Made by a program: the position numbers and the translations under genes. The notes beneath the pieces are model-generated. The model was given only the letters and a program-made list of their open reading frames with translations, did not search any database and had not been told where the DNA came from. Below, in pieces: positions 33,826-46,494 of a stretch of DNA of 64,000 bases (its first letter is position 1; each line of letters begins with the position of its first letter). The stretch spans positions 49,455-113,454 of the forward strand of contig JBAMJV010009664.1 of the NCBI GenBank assembly GCA_037951105.1, given 5' to 3'. The DNA is from Echinarachnius parma. Lineage: Eukaryota; Echinodermata; Echinoidea; Clypeasteroida; Echinarachniidae.

Positions 33826-34435
33826 AATAATAATGGTATTTTATTCAACAAAATGTCACATTCACAGCTACAAGCTGAATTGCAGTGTCATTTGCAACAA
33901 TACTGATGTACAAACATTAAAATAACATTAATGAACTCACGAGGTATATAGAAACGTTAATATATATACAATAATTAGAGAAATAATCATAATACACATG
34001 CATAGTATCACGAATTAGCCATGAATACTAACGAAAGACAGTAAATGATATTGTTGTTTTATATATCAATTCATAAATTAAGTGATTACAAAAGTAAATA
34101 GGCATCATGTATCAATTTATATTTCCTAATGCAAATTTGATATTTTAAGATGAAATTAACATCATAATTACTATAAAAATTACTGGGGTAGCTAGAAATT
34201 TATGAAAATTACATACACTAGCTGCATTGCATGGAAGTAAGTAAGAATTAATTTTTCAAGGTTGTATACTATACATGAAATATGAATCATTGCAGTGTCA
34301 TGTGCAGCGATATTTACAAACATCAAAATAATTTGAACGACTCACGAGGTATAAGGAAATCAGAATATACATAATATTTAGAGAAAGACATAATAATCAC
34401 AAATGAATAGCATGAATAGCATTACGGAAACTTAT
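33826..34435 (-). mobile_element. second copy of the same retrotransposon 3' end, opposite orientation
   Basis: Starts (reading plus) with aataataatggtattttattc, the reverse complement of the (ATT)n-tailed end at 33518-33559. It continues as the inverted 3' UTR, including acgaggtat, gatat.tttacaaac and atagtatcacgaattagcc blocks. Confidence 0.75.
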
Positions 34436-34439
34436 TGAC

Positions 34440-34880
34440 ATAACAAAAAAAAACATGTTCAGGCCTTTCATAAACCATGTATGTTCACGCAAGACCAGTA
34501 AAATGATTCTTAGTCGTTAATTACAATGTACATTACGGACTTACGTTGTCAGCGCGTCGAGGAACGGTCGACTAGCTAATGTCGTTATGGAATGCCATGT
34601 AGTTTTACGACATCATGATGAAACATAACGTTCGATCATCGCCAAAAGATACAGCTGGAGTACTAGAGGAAAGGTTGATACTCCTCGCCAATTAACCACC
34701 GATCCCGTAACACAACTCACACTATATGACTACTTTTACGCTGATCATGTGACTCTATGTACAAGTTCCAATTACAGGCCCCGCCGGTGTATGATGGAGC
34801 TGCCTAGGGATTGATTTGAAGCCGCAAATATAATGTGCATTTAGAATGTAAATTATTGATATGACTGTCCATGATCAGTG
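34440..34880. other. no recognisable feature
   Basis: Non-coding; slightly richer in CpG than the flanks around 34530-34700. No motif recognised. Confidence 0.4.
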
Positions 34881-34884
34881 ACGT

Positions 34885-35335
34885 TGCCAAGAATTTCTCA
34901 AGGGTGGGGGGGGGGGGGGGGGGGGGCTGGCTCTAAACTGCGAGCGCCAGCACGTATAGCGCAAGCCGCTTCGCCATAGGCTTGAGTGTGTCCACGGGGC
35001 AGAGCCCTCGGTGAAATGTTTGGATAAGCCCCCAAAATCAAAACTACCGACTAACAAGCAAGCAACCAGCAAATAAACTGAGGGGGTGGGCTCAAGCTCA
35101 AGAGCGCCCAACTGTCCATTATTGTTATTGACAAAACATACCTTATGATGATGACTATAATTCGTAAATATGGATGTTATCATGATTTGGAGGGGGGGGG
35201 GGGGGGGGGGCTCGAGCCCAATCGTCCCTAACTGAACTTGATTGGTATTGAAAAACATATCTAAATTATATATGGCAAATAGTGATAAATATAAGTCGTA
35301 AATATGGGTGTTATCATGATGTTCAACCTAACATG
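34885..35335. repeat. G-tract-bearing duplicated segment
   Basis: G-runs at about 34906-34926 and 35192-35210. Blocks such as gtaaatatgg.tgttatcatgat, attgttattg/attggtattg and aaaacatat repeat at a spacing of about 140 bp (35095-35190 and 35225-35330). Proline-rich frames are homopolymer artefacts. Confidence 0.5.
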
Positions 35336-36013
35336 AATGTTAACCATACAATCTTCATATTGAAATCTGTTTCTCATGTTATAGAACTATAAGGATTAAT
35401 AATAAATTAATACATAATACTTTATATAAAAACCAATAGTAAATTGATACTTACTACTCTTTATAAAATCAATACCCACTTTGTAATATCAATAGTAAAT
35501 TGTTTCCCATTATGTAAATGCAAATATAATATTATTGATACCCACTCTGCAACATCAGAAGTAAATTCACCATATCAGCTATTAAAATCGACCAGGGCCA
35601 TTTTTTGAAAAGTGAACATTTTGGAAAAATTGAAGTGGTTTTTTTCAGTTGGTTTGTTCCAATTTTGGAAAATTCAATGTCCAAGGTTTCATGAGATATA
35701 GGTTTCACATTGAATCAATACATGTTCATACTCATTTGCATAAATGGACATATTTCAATATTTTACAAATATCATAACTCAGAAAATAATCGAGATATCA
35801 AATTGAAAGCTTATTCCTCTTAATCTCATGTACATGTTGATATCAACTTTATGAAAATTGAACCTTGTATTACTTTCTAAACATAATGTTTGTAAATTAC
35901 CATTTTCCCATTCATATTGTACATTTCACATACGTAACATACGTGAATATTATCGCTGGACAATATCTGGTCACGTCATTGGTATTCAATTCTTCATAAA
36001 GTATATCCACGTA
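35335..36013. other. AT-rich, no recognisable feature
   Basis: Includes a small repetition of aat.agtaaattg.tacccactttgtaa-like blocks (35395-35570). No gene signal. Confidence 0.4.
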
Positions 36014-36875
36014 CAGGGGCGTTGACAACGGGGGGGATGAGGGGGATGCATCCCCCCTACCTCACAAGGTGGGGGGGATGACATGTACAATCATCCCCCC
36101 AGGTTTTAGGGAAGGATATATTTTTTTGTGTGTATCTATACGACTGAAAAAGAAAACATTAGTTGTATGCATAGGCGTACCCAGGGGGGGGGGGGGTTTG
36201 GCGGTTCAACCCCCCCCCCCCCCCCCACCTTTGACCCAAAAATGGTTGTAAGGGGGGTTTGAACCCCCCTTTTCACATATTAGCTGGTCTCGAGACTACT
36301 CTTAAGCTGTCTTGACCGTCTAAAACCTGGTCTCGACCGACTAAAACCCGATCTCGGTACCCGAAATTGGCAAAGATCTCTGGTATCGGGTTCGAAAATT
36401 GTGAAAGTATTTGGTCTCGACTCTTTGCAACGAAAACCCCCCCCCCCCCCCCCCAACTGAGAGAGTTGAATGAACCTGGTGTCGGTTTCGAAAATGTTGC
36501 AAGTACTTGGTCTCGGCTTCGAAACAATTGTACGGACCCCACCCCCCCCCCCCCCCCCCCCCCCACTGAGAGGGCTTTTCTACTTTGAAGGTACTTTGTC
36601 TCGGGCTCGAAAATTGTGAAAGTACTTGATCTCGGTTTCGAAAAAATTGTACGGACCCCCCCCCCCCCCCCCCCCCCCCCCACTGAGAGGACTTTTCAAC
36701 TTTGAAGGTCGCAATTTGTGAAAGTACTTGGTCTCGGCTTCGAAAAAATTGTACGGAACCTCCCCCCCCCCCCCCCCCCCCCCACTGAGAGGGGTTTTCA
36801 ACTTTGAAGGTACTTGGTCTCGGCCTCGAAAATTGTGAAAGTACTTGGTCTCGACTTCGTAAAAATTTACGGACA

Positions 36876-36910
<35 letters not shown>

Positions 36911-37054
36911 ACTGAGAGGACTTCCAATCAGTTGCTTTGGTCTCAAAATATTTCGGCAGGTGGTCTCGGCCGCGAACAAATTAGTCTTGGTCCGGTGAAC
37001 TAAACGGCAAATCATCCCCCCCCCCCCAGGTGTAAGAACCTGTCTACGCCACTG
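36014..37054. mobile_element. hAT-like non-autonomous element with poly-C minisatellite
   Basis: Terminal inverted repeats CAGGGGCGTTGACA / TGTCTACGCCACTG and a perfect 8-bp target duplication TCCACGTA at 36006-36013 and 37055-37062, which fits the hAT superfamily. The interior (about 36360-36960) has five to six tandem units of roughly 80-110 bp (..agtacttggtctcggcttcg..ttgtacgga..C-tract..actgagagg). Each has a run of about 15 to 33 C. No transposase. Confidence 0.8.
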
Positions 37055-37287
37055 TCCACGTAATAATCATAATAGAAAAATTGATATACAATAATAATAA
37101 TAATGAATATACTGTATCAATTATTAACTTGTAGGATCGGTGTCATCGTGTGTGAAATTAATATTATGTTGAATGAAGATTACATTATTGTAATTAGGCA
37201 TCAGCCAGGGTCCAATATACCATTTGTTTATGAAACTATGAGACGCGATCAAAAGAATATTTGCACAGAGATAAGAGGACCACTATA

Positions 37288-37835
37288 CAGGGTGGCCCAA
37301 ACAAAAACGAAACGGGGCACTTCCCAAAATAAAGTAACAAAATGATTATGTCCATAGGATAGAGTGTTTTTTCCAATGGAAAATTATGCCAAGAACAGTC
37401 ATTTTGGTCGACGTGTAGTTTTAGTTTTAGGGCGCTGTGAGTAACACCATGTCAGGTTCCCTTTTTTGTCAATTTTTACCAAGTCAGTGCCTGATAAATG
37501 AGACTTACTGCCCGACATACCATTGAACACGCGAGTATTCCGCGCCCCATTGTTAGTGCCGAGAACGAGAACGGTGCCGAGAGAATGGGCATAATTGGTC
37601 AATAGTATGACGGGCAGTTAGTCTCATTTATCAGACACTGACTTGGTAAAAAATTGACAAAAATATGAACCTGACATGGTCTCACTCAAAGCGACCTAAA
37701 ACAAAAACTACACGTCCAAAATTACTTTTCTTGGTATCGTTGTTCATTGGAAATGACACCCTATCCGATGGACATGTTCATTTTGTTACTTTATTTTGGG
37801 AAGTGCCCCGTTCCGTTTTTTGGGGGGCCACCCTG
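37288..37835. mobile_element. mariner-like fold-back element
   Basis: Ends CAGGGTGGCCC / GGGGCCACCCTG flanked by TA, with arms of about 220 bp that are near-perfect inverted repeats (for example gataaatgagacttactgcc at 37492 against ggcagttagtctcatttatc at 37612) around a roughly 100-bp loop. No transposase. TA flanks suit Tc1/mariner elements. Confidence 0.75.
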
Positions 37836-37839
37836 TATA

Positions 37840-38240
37840 TATATTTTATCTGAATATCAAGAACTGTTCAAGCTGGCTCATTTTCTGGCTCTAATAATTC
37901 CATGAATACTGATTTCTTTCGCAGGCCAGTAGTAAAAGGGGGTGTTGGGTGCATACGCCCACACCCCCCCCCCCCCCCCCCCCCCAACAACAACAACAAA
38001 ATCAGACAGGTCGATTTGTTATCCGCCTCGGCCATTTAAACTAGTGGTCGTGGTCCTGGGTCACGATCGGTATTGGCGACAAACACCCCCCCCCCCCCCC
38101 CCCCCCCCCGCTTACACAGCTCAATCAGTGGTCTCGGGCTTACATAAATCAACAACAATCAACAACAATTATTCAATAATGTAAGTAAGTTTTGTGGATA
38201 ATGACAATGTCACTAGAACCCTTTACAACCAATTATGTGG
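37840..38240. other. intergenic, two long C-tracts
   Basis: C-runs at about 37963-37985 and 38086-38109 with caacaacaaca between. No gene. Confidence 0.5.
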
Positions 38241-38630
38241 AGGTGTTGTGGCACGGTCGGATAGGCGCTTGACTGCAAAGCACGTACCTAGCCGGGTCCG
38301 AACCCAGATCGATGCCGCCAGTACAGCACTATAGTGTCCTTCGGCAAGGCACTTTATCCACATTGCTGCTCCCCCACCTAGGTGCAATTGCATGAATGAG
38401 TGTGTGTAAAAAGCATGTGCTGGAATGCTCCCCAGGGAGTGGAGAGAGGAAGAGAAGAGAGATGAAGTAAGGAAGTGTATCCAAATGGCCGAGGCGCATA
38501 ATCATATTAGTCGCAGGTCTCTCTGGGACAACCGAGCACAAATGTGCACTGAAGAGGTTAACCTGGATTTTAAAAAAAATGAAAATAAAAAAACATTTAC
38601 AGCAGAGTTGCCAACAAAATGAAGAAGAGA
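38241..38630 (+). mobile_element. tRNA-derived SINE
   Basis: tRNA-like head with A-box-like TGGCACGGTCGGATAGG (about 38249) and B-box-like GGGTCCGAACCC (38294-38305). The core tgtccttcggcaaggcactt and tttatccacattgctgctc is shared with the minus-strand SINE at 57260-57609. It ends in an A-rich stretch (about 38570-38595). Pol III-type promoter boxes are imperfect. Confidence 0.7.
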
Positions 38631-38639
38631 CTGTTTAGC

Positions 38640-40264
38640 AAAAAACTTTGTTCCTCAAACACAAGCCCCCCCCCCCCTCCCCCTCCTCCCTTTTTTTGTT
38701 TGGGGGGGGGGGGGGAATCCCGGTACCACCAGTAGGCATTGGGGTTGATTGTTCTGTATTGACATAAGCACAAATAATATGCACAAATCGCTTGAAACCC
38801 AAAAGTTCAATCAGCCATAATCAGCCATTTCACAGAATTACGATTCTGCGATTCTGCACACTGTAAGTTACTGTGTGGTCATGAAACGGGCCCGGCCTGG
38901 ACTGAGTCACGGTATTATACCGAGGAAATTGTGTTTTTTTTTCATCAAAGCAGGGATACTTCCATTAATAAAGCTGTCATATTATCACCTCGTTTCATTG
39001 TAAAACGAGTTTGTTTGTATTATATTATGAAGTCCGAAACTTTGTATTAATTTGATAATAATCAGATTAATATCACCTCGTTTAATTGTAAAAAATAGTT
39101 TGTTTGTATAATCTTATAAAGTCCGAAACTATTTATTAATTTGATAATAATCGGATTTGGATAGATCATCGTGTAGCTGGTAGGGTATGGGACAAGGCCG
39201 GAGCTAATGATAGTGGCATGAAGTTTAGAGACAGAATCAACTTTTCTTTATCAAAATCGGTACAGAAACAGTTGAAAATATTTATTCATTTGATAATAAC
39301 CGGATTATAATAGGACATCTGGAAAGAAAAACAAAACTGGTACGGGCCAAGGTCAGAGCTATAATGGCATGAATGGTGGGACTCCGAGGGGCGTTGGTTG
39401 ATCTTGTTGCCATAGTGATATGTAATCAAACAACACATCACCAGCTTCGGGGTACCCTTTATCCCGACTAATCATTGAATGTGTGATGGGCATATCCTTC
39501 CCGCTGGGTTCACCATGTTCACTTGATCATGATAAAGAGCATGCACCGAAGTTGTGATGTCCCCATGTCCCATTCTGCTTTAACAATTGGTGCATGTGGT
39601 TCTAAACCAAAATAATGTCCTTTGATTAAGGCTTTTGGCAGTGGGTTCGATCTGGACGATTGCCTTCTCAGCAGCCGCTATATACGTCACAAATTGTTGG
39701 CTTGGATGGCAGTGTTTAGAACCAGTCTAGCCCAGTATAGAACGGTGGAGAACCGCTGATTAGCTCTGGTAACATGCAGTAAGTTATAATCGATTAAACC
39801 ATCGATGTAGATGCTTTAAACCCATAGTAGGGACAACAAAATTCCTAAAAATAGAAATAAAATGGCAACAGGACTGGTCTCTGTTAAGTTGTTGCTACTC
39901 TCTGTGTATTCAAAACAGAATCGAATTTTTCATATACTCGAAGAAAGGAGTATAACTTTATTGTGTTTAGTCACAGTTCATCCAGAGTGGAGCATCTTCA
40001 CTTTTAATCTGACGCCATTTTGATTACATTTATACATGTTAGAGGACAATAGTTGGCGCTACCACGAATTATCGAAATGTTACGAGTTTGTACAATTCCT
40101 TGGTCGCGACTCTTATCTCGGTATGAAGGGATCTAGCTGCAGCTAGCTATACTAGGGATTGTCTTCCTAGGGATTTGCCATAGCGTCCTCTATTGCCGGC
40201 TATTCGACAATCAACTCTTGTGACAACCTATTATAATACAACAGGCAGTTCAGTGTATTAAATT
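38640..40264. other. intergenic, C/G tracts and a 78-bp tandem duplication
   Basis: C-run and G-run near 38667-38715. A tandem duplication at about 38985-39155 (atcacctcgttt.attgtaaaa / gtttgtttgtat / aagtccgaaact / tttgataataatc.gatt) has a partial third unit near 39275-39310. No gene signal. Confidence 0.5.
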
Positions 40265-40269
40265 CATAA

Positions 40270-41406
40270 AACGCAAGTGTGTTGCACCCTTCATTCCTTC
40301 CCCGGACACTCTCTTGATATCGTCAGTCCAAGATGTAGGTGGACGACCTCTGCCACGTTTTCCTTCAATTGCGCCTTGCAGTATTCATTTCTCAATTCCT
40401 TCAGTTCTCCTAACGATGTGCCCAAAGTACTTTAGTTTTCGTTCCATAATTCCCCTTCTGATAGTTAAGTCTGTACCAATCTTGTTCAGAATCCATACAT
40501 TTGTTTTCCTATCTTGCCAAGACACCTGTACAAGCCTTCTGTAGCACCACATCTCAAAAGCGTCAACTCTTTTTCTGTCGTTCTTTGTCATGGCCCAAGA
40601 CTCGCATCCATATGTAGCAATGGAGAATGCAGTTGCACGAAGAAGTCGAACCTTCAGATCGAGTGACAGGCCTCGGCTTTTCCAGATATGAGACATGCTC
40701 TGCACGGTTGATCTTGCTATTGCCAGTCTTCTCCTTATCTCCGTGGTGCTCTCCCCTTTGTTATTGATTATTGAACCCAGATAATCAAACTGACTGACTA
40801 TTTCAATCTTCTTTCCATCTATGTAGAAATCGTTGTTGTTGCTGTCTTTGTCGACTACCATTATTTTAGTCTTTTTAGTGTTCAATATTAGATCTTTCTC
40901 TTCACTCGCCTTTTTAATACGGTTCAATAGGTCAATGAGCTCCTCTCTGCTGCTGCAAACTAGAGTAGTGTCATCTGCATACCTCAGGTTTGTAATCTTT
41001 GTACCTCCGAATTTCACTCCTCCATTAAACCTTCCAGTGCCTCTCTCATGATGTCCTCGGAATATATATTACAAAGGTTTGGAGATAGTATACAGCCCTG
41101 ACGTACACCTCTGCCTATTTCAAACCACTCAGTATCCCCGCTACTGGTCCTCACTGCAGATTCTTGGTCCTGTTAAAGATTCTTGATCAGTCCTACTATG
41201 TGACTTGGGAATCCCATCTTTGTCATTGTATCCCACAGTTGATGGTGGCTTACACAGTCGAATGCCTTACTGTAATCTATGAAACACATATAAAGAGGTT
41301 GTTTGAGTTCTCTGCATTTCTCGATTACATTTCTGATGTTAACAATCTGATCTCTTGTCCCCCTGCCTTCACGGAACCCAAGCATATCGTTTGAAATATG
41401 GGACAA
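40270..41406 (-). pseudogene. non-LTR retrotransposon RT, 5'-truncated and frame-shifted
   Basis: Minus strand: LGFREGRGTRDQIVNIRNVI and FIDYSKAFDCVSHHQLW (41406-41173), then a frameshift, VRQGCILSP-like block, then intact TNLRYADDTTLVCSSREEL (about 40990) through FDYLGSIINNKGES and ATYGCESWAMTKNDRKRVDA to GHIVRRTEG (40385). F-x-D..K-A-F-D, Y-A-D-D and the C-terminal W-x-H-I block identify a non-LTR RT of the CR1/Jockey/RTE-like type. It is the best preserved RT in the window but broken by at least one frameshift and lacking the endonuclease. Confidence 0.85.
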
Positions 41407-42596
41407 ATGCGTTATGGATAAATATTATATTACAAGTATATAGCTAAAATTCATAGAACGTTGACTTTGACATGGACAACAAATATGAAATTGCCACGAA
41501 AATAAAATTATCGTTTGAGACAAGTAATTATCGGTAACAGACGCAATATGGTTACATTTTAAAAATCATACAAAACGAAATTACAAGCCAAATGATAACA
41601 TCTAAAAGACACAAATATATATATATTAAACAAAAAATACAAACACAAATCATTTCTGGTTTCACCATGCATAGTAAATTCAAACAAATTAAACTACACA
41701 GTTCCAGTTTGTTCCCCGTTGTATCTAATATATAATAATTGTAAATTAAAAGTGAGCAAACAAAATATGGTTTCTCCGGGATTCGAACCTGAGACCTCCC
41801 TATTGCTAGAGCGGTGCAGCTGCAGCTCTACCAGCTGAGTTATTGAAAGCCCATGCTATGTTCGTCCCTGAAACCCCGTATGGTATTGCTTTTAATCGTA
41901 TTGATTTGTAATAGTTGATCCATAAACATTGTCAAATGCAATTGAAATAAATTAGAGCTTTTACATTTCTCTCATTGTTTTACTAATGGTAAACAAAAGG
42001 AGAATGAAATTAAAATGTTCACGATGTATCCGTATTATGAAAATATCTTGATTGAATGAAAAGCGTTAAAGGAACGCTTTCAATTGTCAAAAAAGTAATG
42101 TAAAAATCAAATCATATCAAAACTCGTTTCATTTCTGTTACCGGAAGCCGAACAACAAGGTACAAGAAAAAAGGTGACAGCTGCAAGTGATGTTGGTTGA
42201 ATTTGACAAAGTTAATAAATCACATTAGTATGAACACAGAATTATTACAACCTTTCAGCTTTAGGTAGGCCTAAAGTACTTAAGTACTGTCATAAACTGA
42301 AGATAAATAGCCAATTATGGGAAGCATGATTATCAGAACACGAGTAAGATTTTTAATCAAGTTGTAACGGTTTCAGTACAGCGCCCTCTTTCGACAGCTG
42401 TTCGTCAGTGAGCCGCGGCCTTTCGAAAACTTGGCACGTTAAGATTTTTTAATTGAACCTCCACTGTTCTTAAGTGAACGAAACTCTGCCGACTTTCTTT
42501 CATTCAAAGTACTCGTTGTATAGGTGATTGTTTATTTTATTTGTTGATGAAGAACCCGGATGTATTCAACAAGATCCCGGATGCTCCCAAAGTCCT
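41407..42596. other. intergenic, tRNA-like relic inside
   Basis: AT-rich, with one tRNA-like stretch listed separately and the dispersed repeat at 42357-42441. No ORF of note. Confidence 0.5.
41768..41853 (-). pseudogene. tRNA-like sequence or SINE head
   Basis: The minus strand contains an A-box-like TAACTCAGCTGGTAGAGC and a perfect B-box GGTTCGAATCC about 35 nt later. Acceptor-stem bases do not pair well and the anticodon arm is not canonical, so a tRNA pseudogene or SINE head is more likely than a working tRNA. Confidence 0.5.
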
Positions 42597-42910
42597 GGGG
42601 GGTGTTTCACAAAGATCCTAAGTTGAACTTAACTCTAAGTTGGACTTAAACATTATGGTAAGCCAATTGTAGCCTTGGAATCAAATATATTCAAAAGCAA
42701 AAATTCAAGTATTATAGACTTTTCATAAATGTTACATCAATAAACATGAAATCTCCTTGATAAATAGACAATATTAAATATTAATCAACTTTTTATGCCT
42801 TTTAAAAGAACTTTTAAAACATTTTTCAAAGAAACTATCGGCTTTCCATAATAATAGTTATGTCCAACTTAGAGTTAAGTTCAACTAAGGATCTTTGTGA
42901 AACACCCCCC
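42597..42910. mobile_element. fold-back MITE at the start of copy B
   Basis: About 50-bp near-perfect terminal inverted repeats starting GGGGGGTGTTTCACAAAGAT (right end is its complement), 314 bp in total. Homology with copy A begins inside its last 7 bases, exactly where the window starts. Same style of terminus as 5335-5470. Confidence 0.85.
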
Positions 42911-43362
42911 TGCACATGTATGGATGAGTGTAGCGGCGCGACCGCTTCGTAGTCAAGTCGGAGCACGGCGGGCCGAAACGATCAAAACTAGGTCATGATA
43001 CATTAGCTCTCGATGTTCAACACATATGCAAAACAAATCGTGTTCAATCAATCAATCATTCAATCAAATAATTGATTACGACAAAAGAGTATGCCGAACA
43101 TTCACTATCATATTTCATTTAACCGATCGAACATTACATTATCCAGCTTTTCATTCTAGTTATGACTGTAAAGATATTGGGTCAAGTTATGTTTATTGGA
43201 AAATCGTGACTATCAATACACGAGTCAGATAGTCAAGTTGTAACGGTTTTACCACAGCGCCCTCTTTCACCAGCTGTTCGTCAATGAGTAACCGTTCAAC
43301 AACTTGGCACATCTGCTGCGGTGCTAACAACCAAGCTTCAAGAGTACACTTTCCGAGCTTCT

Positions 43363-43803
43363 TCCATTCCTAAATGAGGATCATTTGGTTCAAGGTGTCG
43401 AAGGCAGCAGAAAGGTCAACGAAAGCAACTCCGGTGATTAGCTAACCCGCTAACATGCTCATAGCCGTCAATGAACTGACTAAGGTTTAGGAGTTGCCCA
43501 GTTGCCTTTCCTGACCTAACCCTGCTAGTTCCGGGATTATACGGTATGCTTATCCACAAATGGGGGCCTTGCGGTTGAGGATAAGCCGCTAGTGTATCTT
43601 ATATGTATGACACAGTAGGGAGATAGGTATAGCAATTTGGACTGTCTTCAACAAGGCGATACCTTTGGCTTTACTCCAGAGCTTATGGGATGTTGTTGGT
43701 GTTCATGCATGCATTGAACATGTTCAGGAGCCACTTGAGGGCGCCTGGTCATGTGTGTTTCATTTGCTCACATAGGATATCATCAAATCCAGAAGCTTTG
43801 TTA
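43363..43803 (-). pseudogene. non-LTR reverse transcriptase relic (copy B)
   Basis: Duplicate of the relic at 460-900, with the same FVDLSAAFDT block and the same breaks. Confidence 0.7.
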
Positions 43804-43804
43804 A

Positions 43805-44047
43805 AGGGGTAGTTTAGTTTTGGTACAGAGGGCGCTGCACATCACAATTTTTTTGTGAGATAATGAAAACTGAGTGTCGAATTTGAGAGAACATGCAATT
43901 TTAATGGCAGAATAAACTTTATTTGGTCAAAATCGACCCAGAAACGGCTGAAATATCAATAAATACATTTCGAGCATGGTGGAGTTATAAAGTTACTGTC
44001 TAGGTTTGGTTACTAAAGTTCAGCCTTACCAAAACTATACTACCCCT
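43805..44047. mobile_element. TTAA-flanked MITE, member 1 (copy B)
   Basis: Same insertion as in copy A; flanking TTAA at 43801-43804 and 44048-44051. Confidence 0.75.
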
Positions 44048-44281
44048 TTAATGTTAAATCGATATCTAGGCCATTCTTAGCAGGTTTAATTGGAATTACC
44101 TCATATTGGCAACAACAACAAATATTTATCAGTTGTTGCATATAAACCGCTCATAATGTAATTAATGTTAACAAAAATGTCCACTTGTTTATTGTTTGAT
44201 AGGGTAGAAACAACATAAGCATACACACTAAGGGTGTTGTCTGTTTTCTTCAAAACCTTTCTTGCAAGAAATATATGTACA

Positions 44282-44461
44282 AGTATAATGGAATTTCATT
44301 ATGAAGAGGTCCTTGGGACCATGAAAATGTCCTTGTTACATCAATTATCTTCTTATAACCAGGGTTAAAAATAATATGAATAACTGGGACCTACAAAATT
44401 GCCCTGTTATAACAGGGTTTTGTTATATCAGAGCTCTTTTAAACGAGGTACTACAGTATAT
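44282..44461. mobile_element. pogo/Tigger-like MITE relic (copy B)
   Basis: Counterpart of 1383-1562, with diverged ends. Related fragments lie near 46135-46190, 47483-47566 and 47575-47690. Confidence 0.5.
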
Positions 44462-46494
44462 ACCACAAGGAGCAGTTTGACCCGATAGCTCAGCCCCCTC
44501 CCCCCCCTGAAATCAACAGCTCTGCCCCCCCCCCCCTCTCCTCCAGAAATAAGCCGGTATAATATATTGTGACATATAAACAACAAAAGTTTGCGTCACT
44601 CTTATAATGAGACAACACAATGGAATGTGTATTCTAACAGTTTTGTAAAGTGTAAAGACTAATAATGAATGTTTGATGCGTGTATTATAGGCTGGTAGTG
44701 AATTACCATCCACTGGAAGACAAGACATAATAATAATGACACATTTAACAATTAGTCATTGCATATAATATAGAATATTACAAATATATATATATTTCAT
44801 TTATTTTTATGAAACAAGAAATTGGTAGGAATTTGGTTATAGTACATGATGATTGTATTAAGGCCACAACTACACTTACTATAATAAAACTATTTGAAAG
44901 ACGTGTCGACTGTCTATGGAATTTATACAAACTTGTTATATCTCATTTATCCTTACAAATACAAAAGTTGGCACAAAGTTAGACATTAATCATTGGTGTC
45001 TTATAGTTTGTATTAAGTTGTATCGCAACATTTATTTCAGTACATGTATAAACAAATAATAAAAAAAATGGGCAAACAGTTTGAGATACATGATTTAAAA
45101 TCAAACAAACATACTGCCCTCTAACGAGCTGTAGAGACCACCTAAAGGCCACCTGCATATAAAGGCCACCTGCATATAAGGCCACCTGCATATAAGGCCA
45201 CCTTTCTTGTTTCCCTAGAACATGGTTCACATGCAAATAAACCTGCTAAAAAAGATCCCTAGTTGTGTCTCAATTAGATATCTTTATAGAAAGGTTTTAA
45301 AATACAAACATCATTTTAAACAACATGTTAGATAATGATTAACATGTTAAACATTTTGCATATACCAGACTTTCCCCATGTTTAGTTAAATCTCAGTTGC
45401 ATTATTTTGTATTTCAGTTAGTATGAAGGAGCACAGACTTCTCCTGTGACTTGAGTTGACATGACAATGTGCTTCCATGGCATTTGATATGCTGAACAAA
45501 TGCTCAGCTATTATCATAAACCAGCAAAGATTTCAAAGCAGTTGTCGCAAGAGGAATTTTTAAACCATTATTGTTGCTGAATGAGGATTACAGAGATTTA
45601 AACAATAATCGGTTTTGATGCCGATTTCAGTGCATGTTACCTAACATATTCCTTTCTGCTAACCCCTAACACTGTTATATGAATGTATTTTATGTTTTGT
45701 TTTCTTTCTATCTCTGCATTTTTGTATTTTATGTGTTGAATAAACTGAATTGAAAAATGTAATTGAATATTAACTTCACATTTTTAACGATTCATTACCT
45801 TTCCTTGAATCTAGTCCAGATGAACTTTGGTAATACAAGTTAGAGTTACCTTGTAATATCAGGGTTACAGAATGAAAGAATATAAGAGCTGGAACAAAAA
45901 GAAAACACGTTGTTACTAAAAAGTGTATGTTATTACAACAGAGCTCTTTATCCACTGTAAGATCCACTGTATATTTTGAACGTTTTTGAAAATGTCACTT
46001 TCAGTTAGTGTCACCTGTGTTTAGTTTCCTTCATTTCATAATTAACTGGTGTCTTTGAAGAAACGAAAAAAAGTTTCTTGTTTATATTGGTCAAAAACAT
46101 ATAAACAATTCTTACCAGTAAAATTAGGTTGTAATAAGAGGGTTTTTGGTAAAGTCAGAGCTCTTAATAATGAGGTGCCATTGTATTGAAACTGCCCGTC
46201 CGCTATAAAAGCCTGTCTGTGGAGTATAATAGGAGTCGATAAGGGCAACAGCTTTTTACCCTAGCAGAATCATATTCAGAGGCACAATGACAAATATAAG
46301 TACCGTAGTCATGTAAATTCACTTTTACATATTTACAATTCATGATATTTCTTTGAAAGTAGATTATGTAAGTAATATTTACATCGTGATAAACAAATCC
46401 TTCAACTCCATACTATTTGTAAGAATAATGTACATATTCTAGGCTACAGTATTGTGTTCATTCAGCTGCAATACAATTTTACATAATACTAAAT

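Noticed and set aside
36273..37015. Gly-rich proteins of 115-224 aa on the minus strand
   Set aside because: Glycine blocks come from poly-C tracts in a hAT-like element; no start context or conserved domain.
41768..41853. Functional tRNA gene
   Set aside because: B-box is good but the acceptor and T stems do not pair properly; called tRNA-like relic instead.
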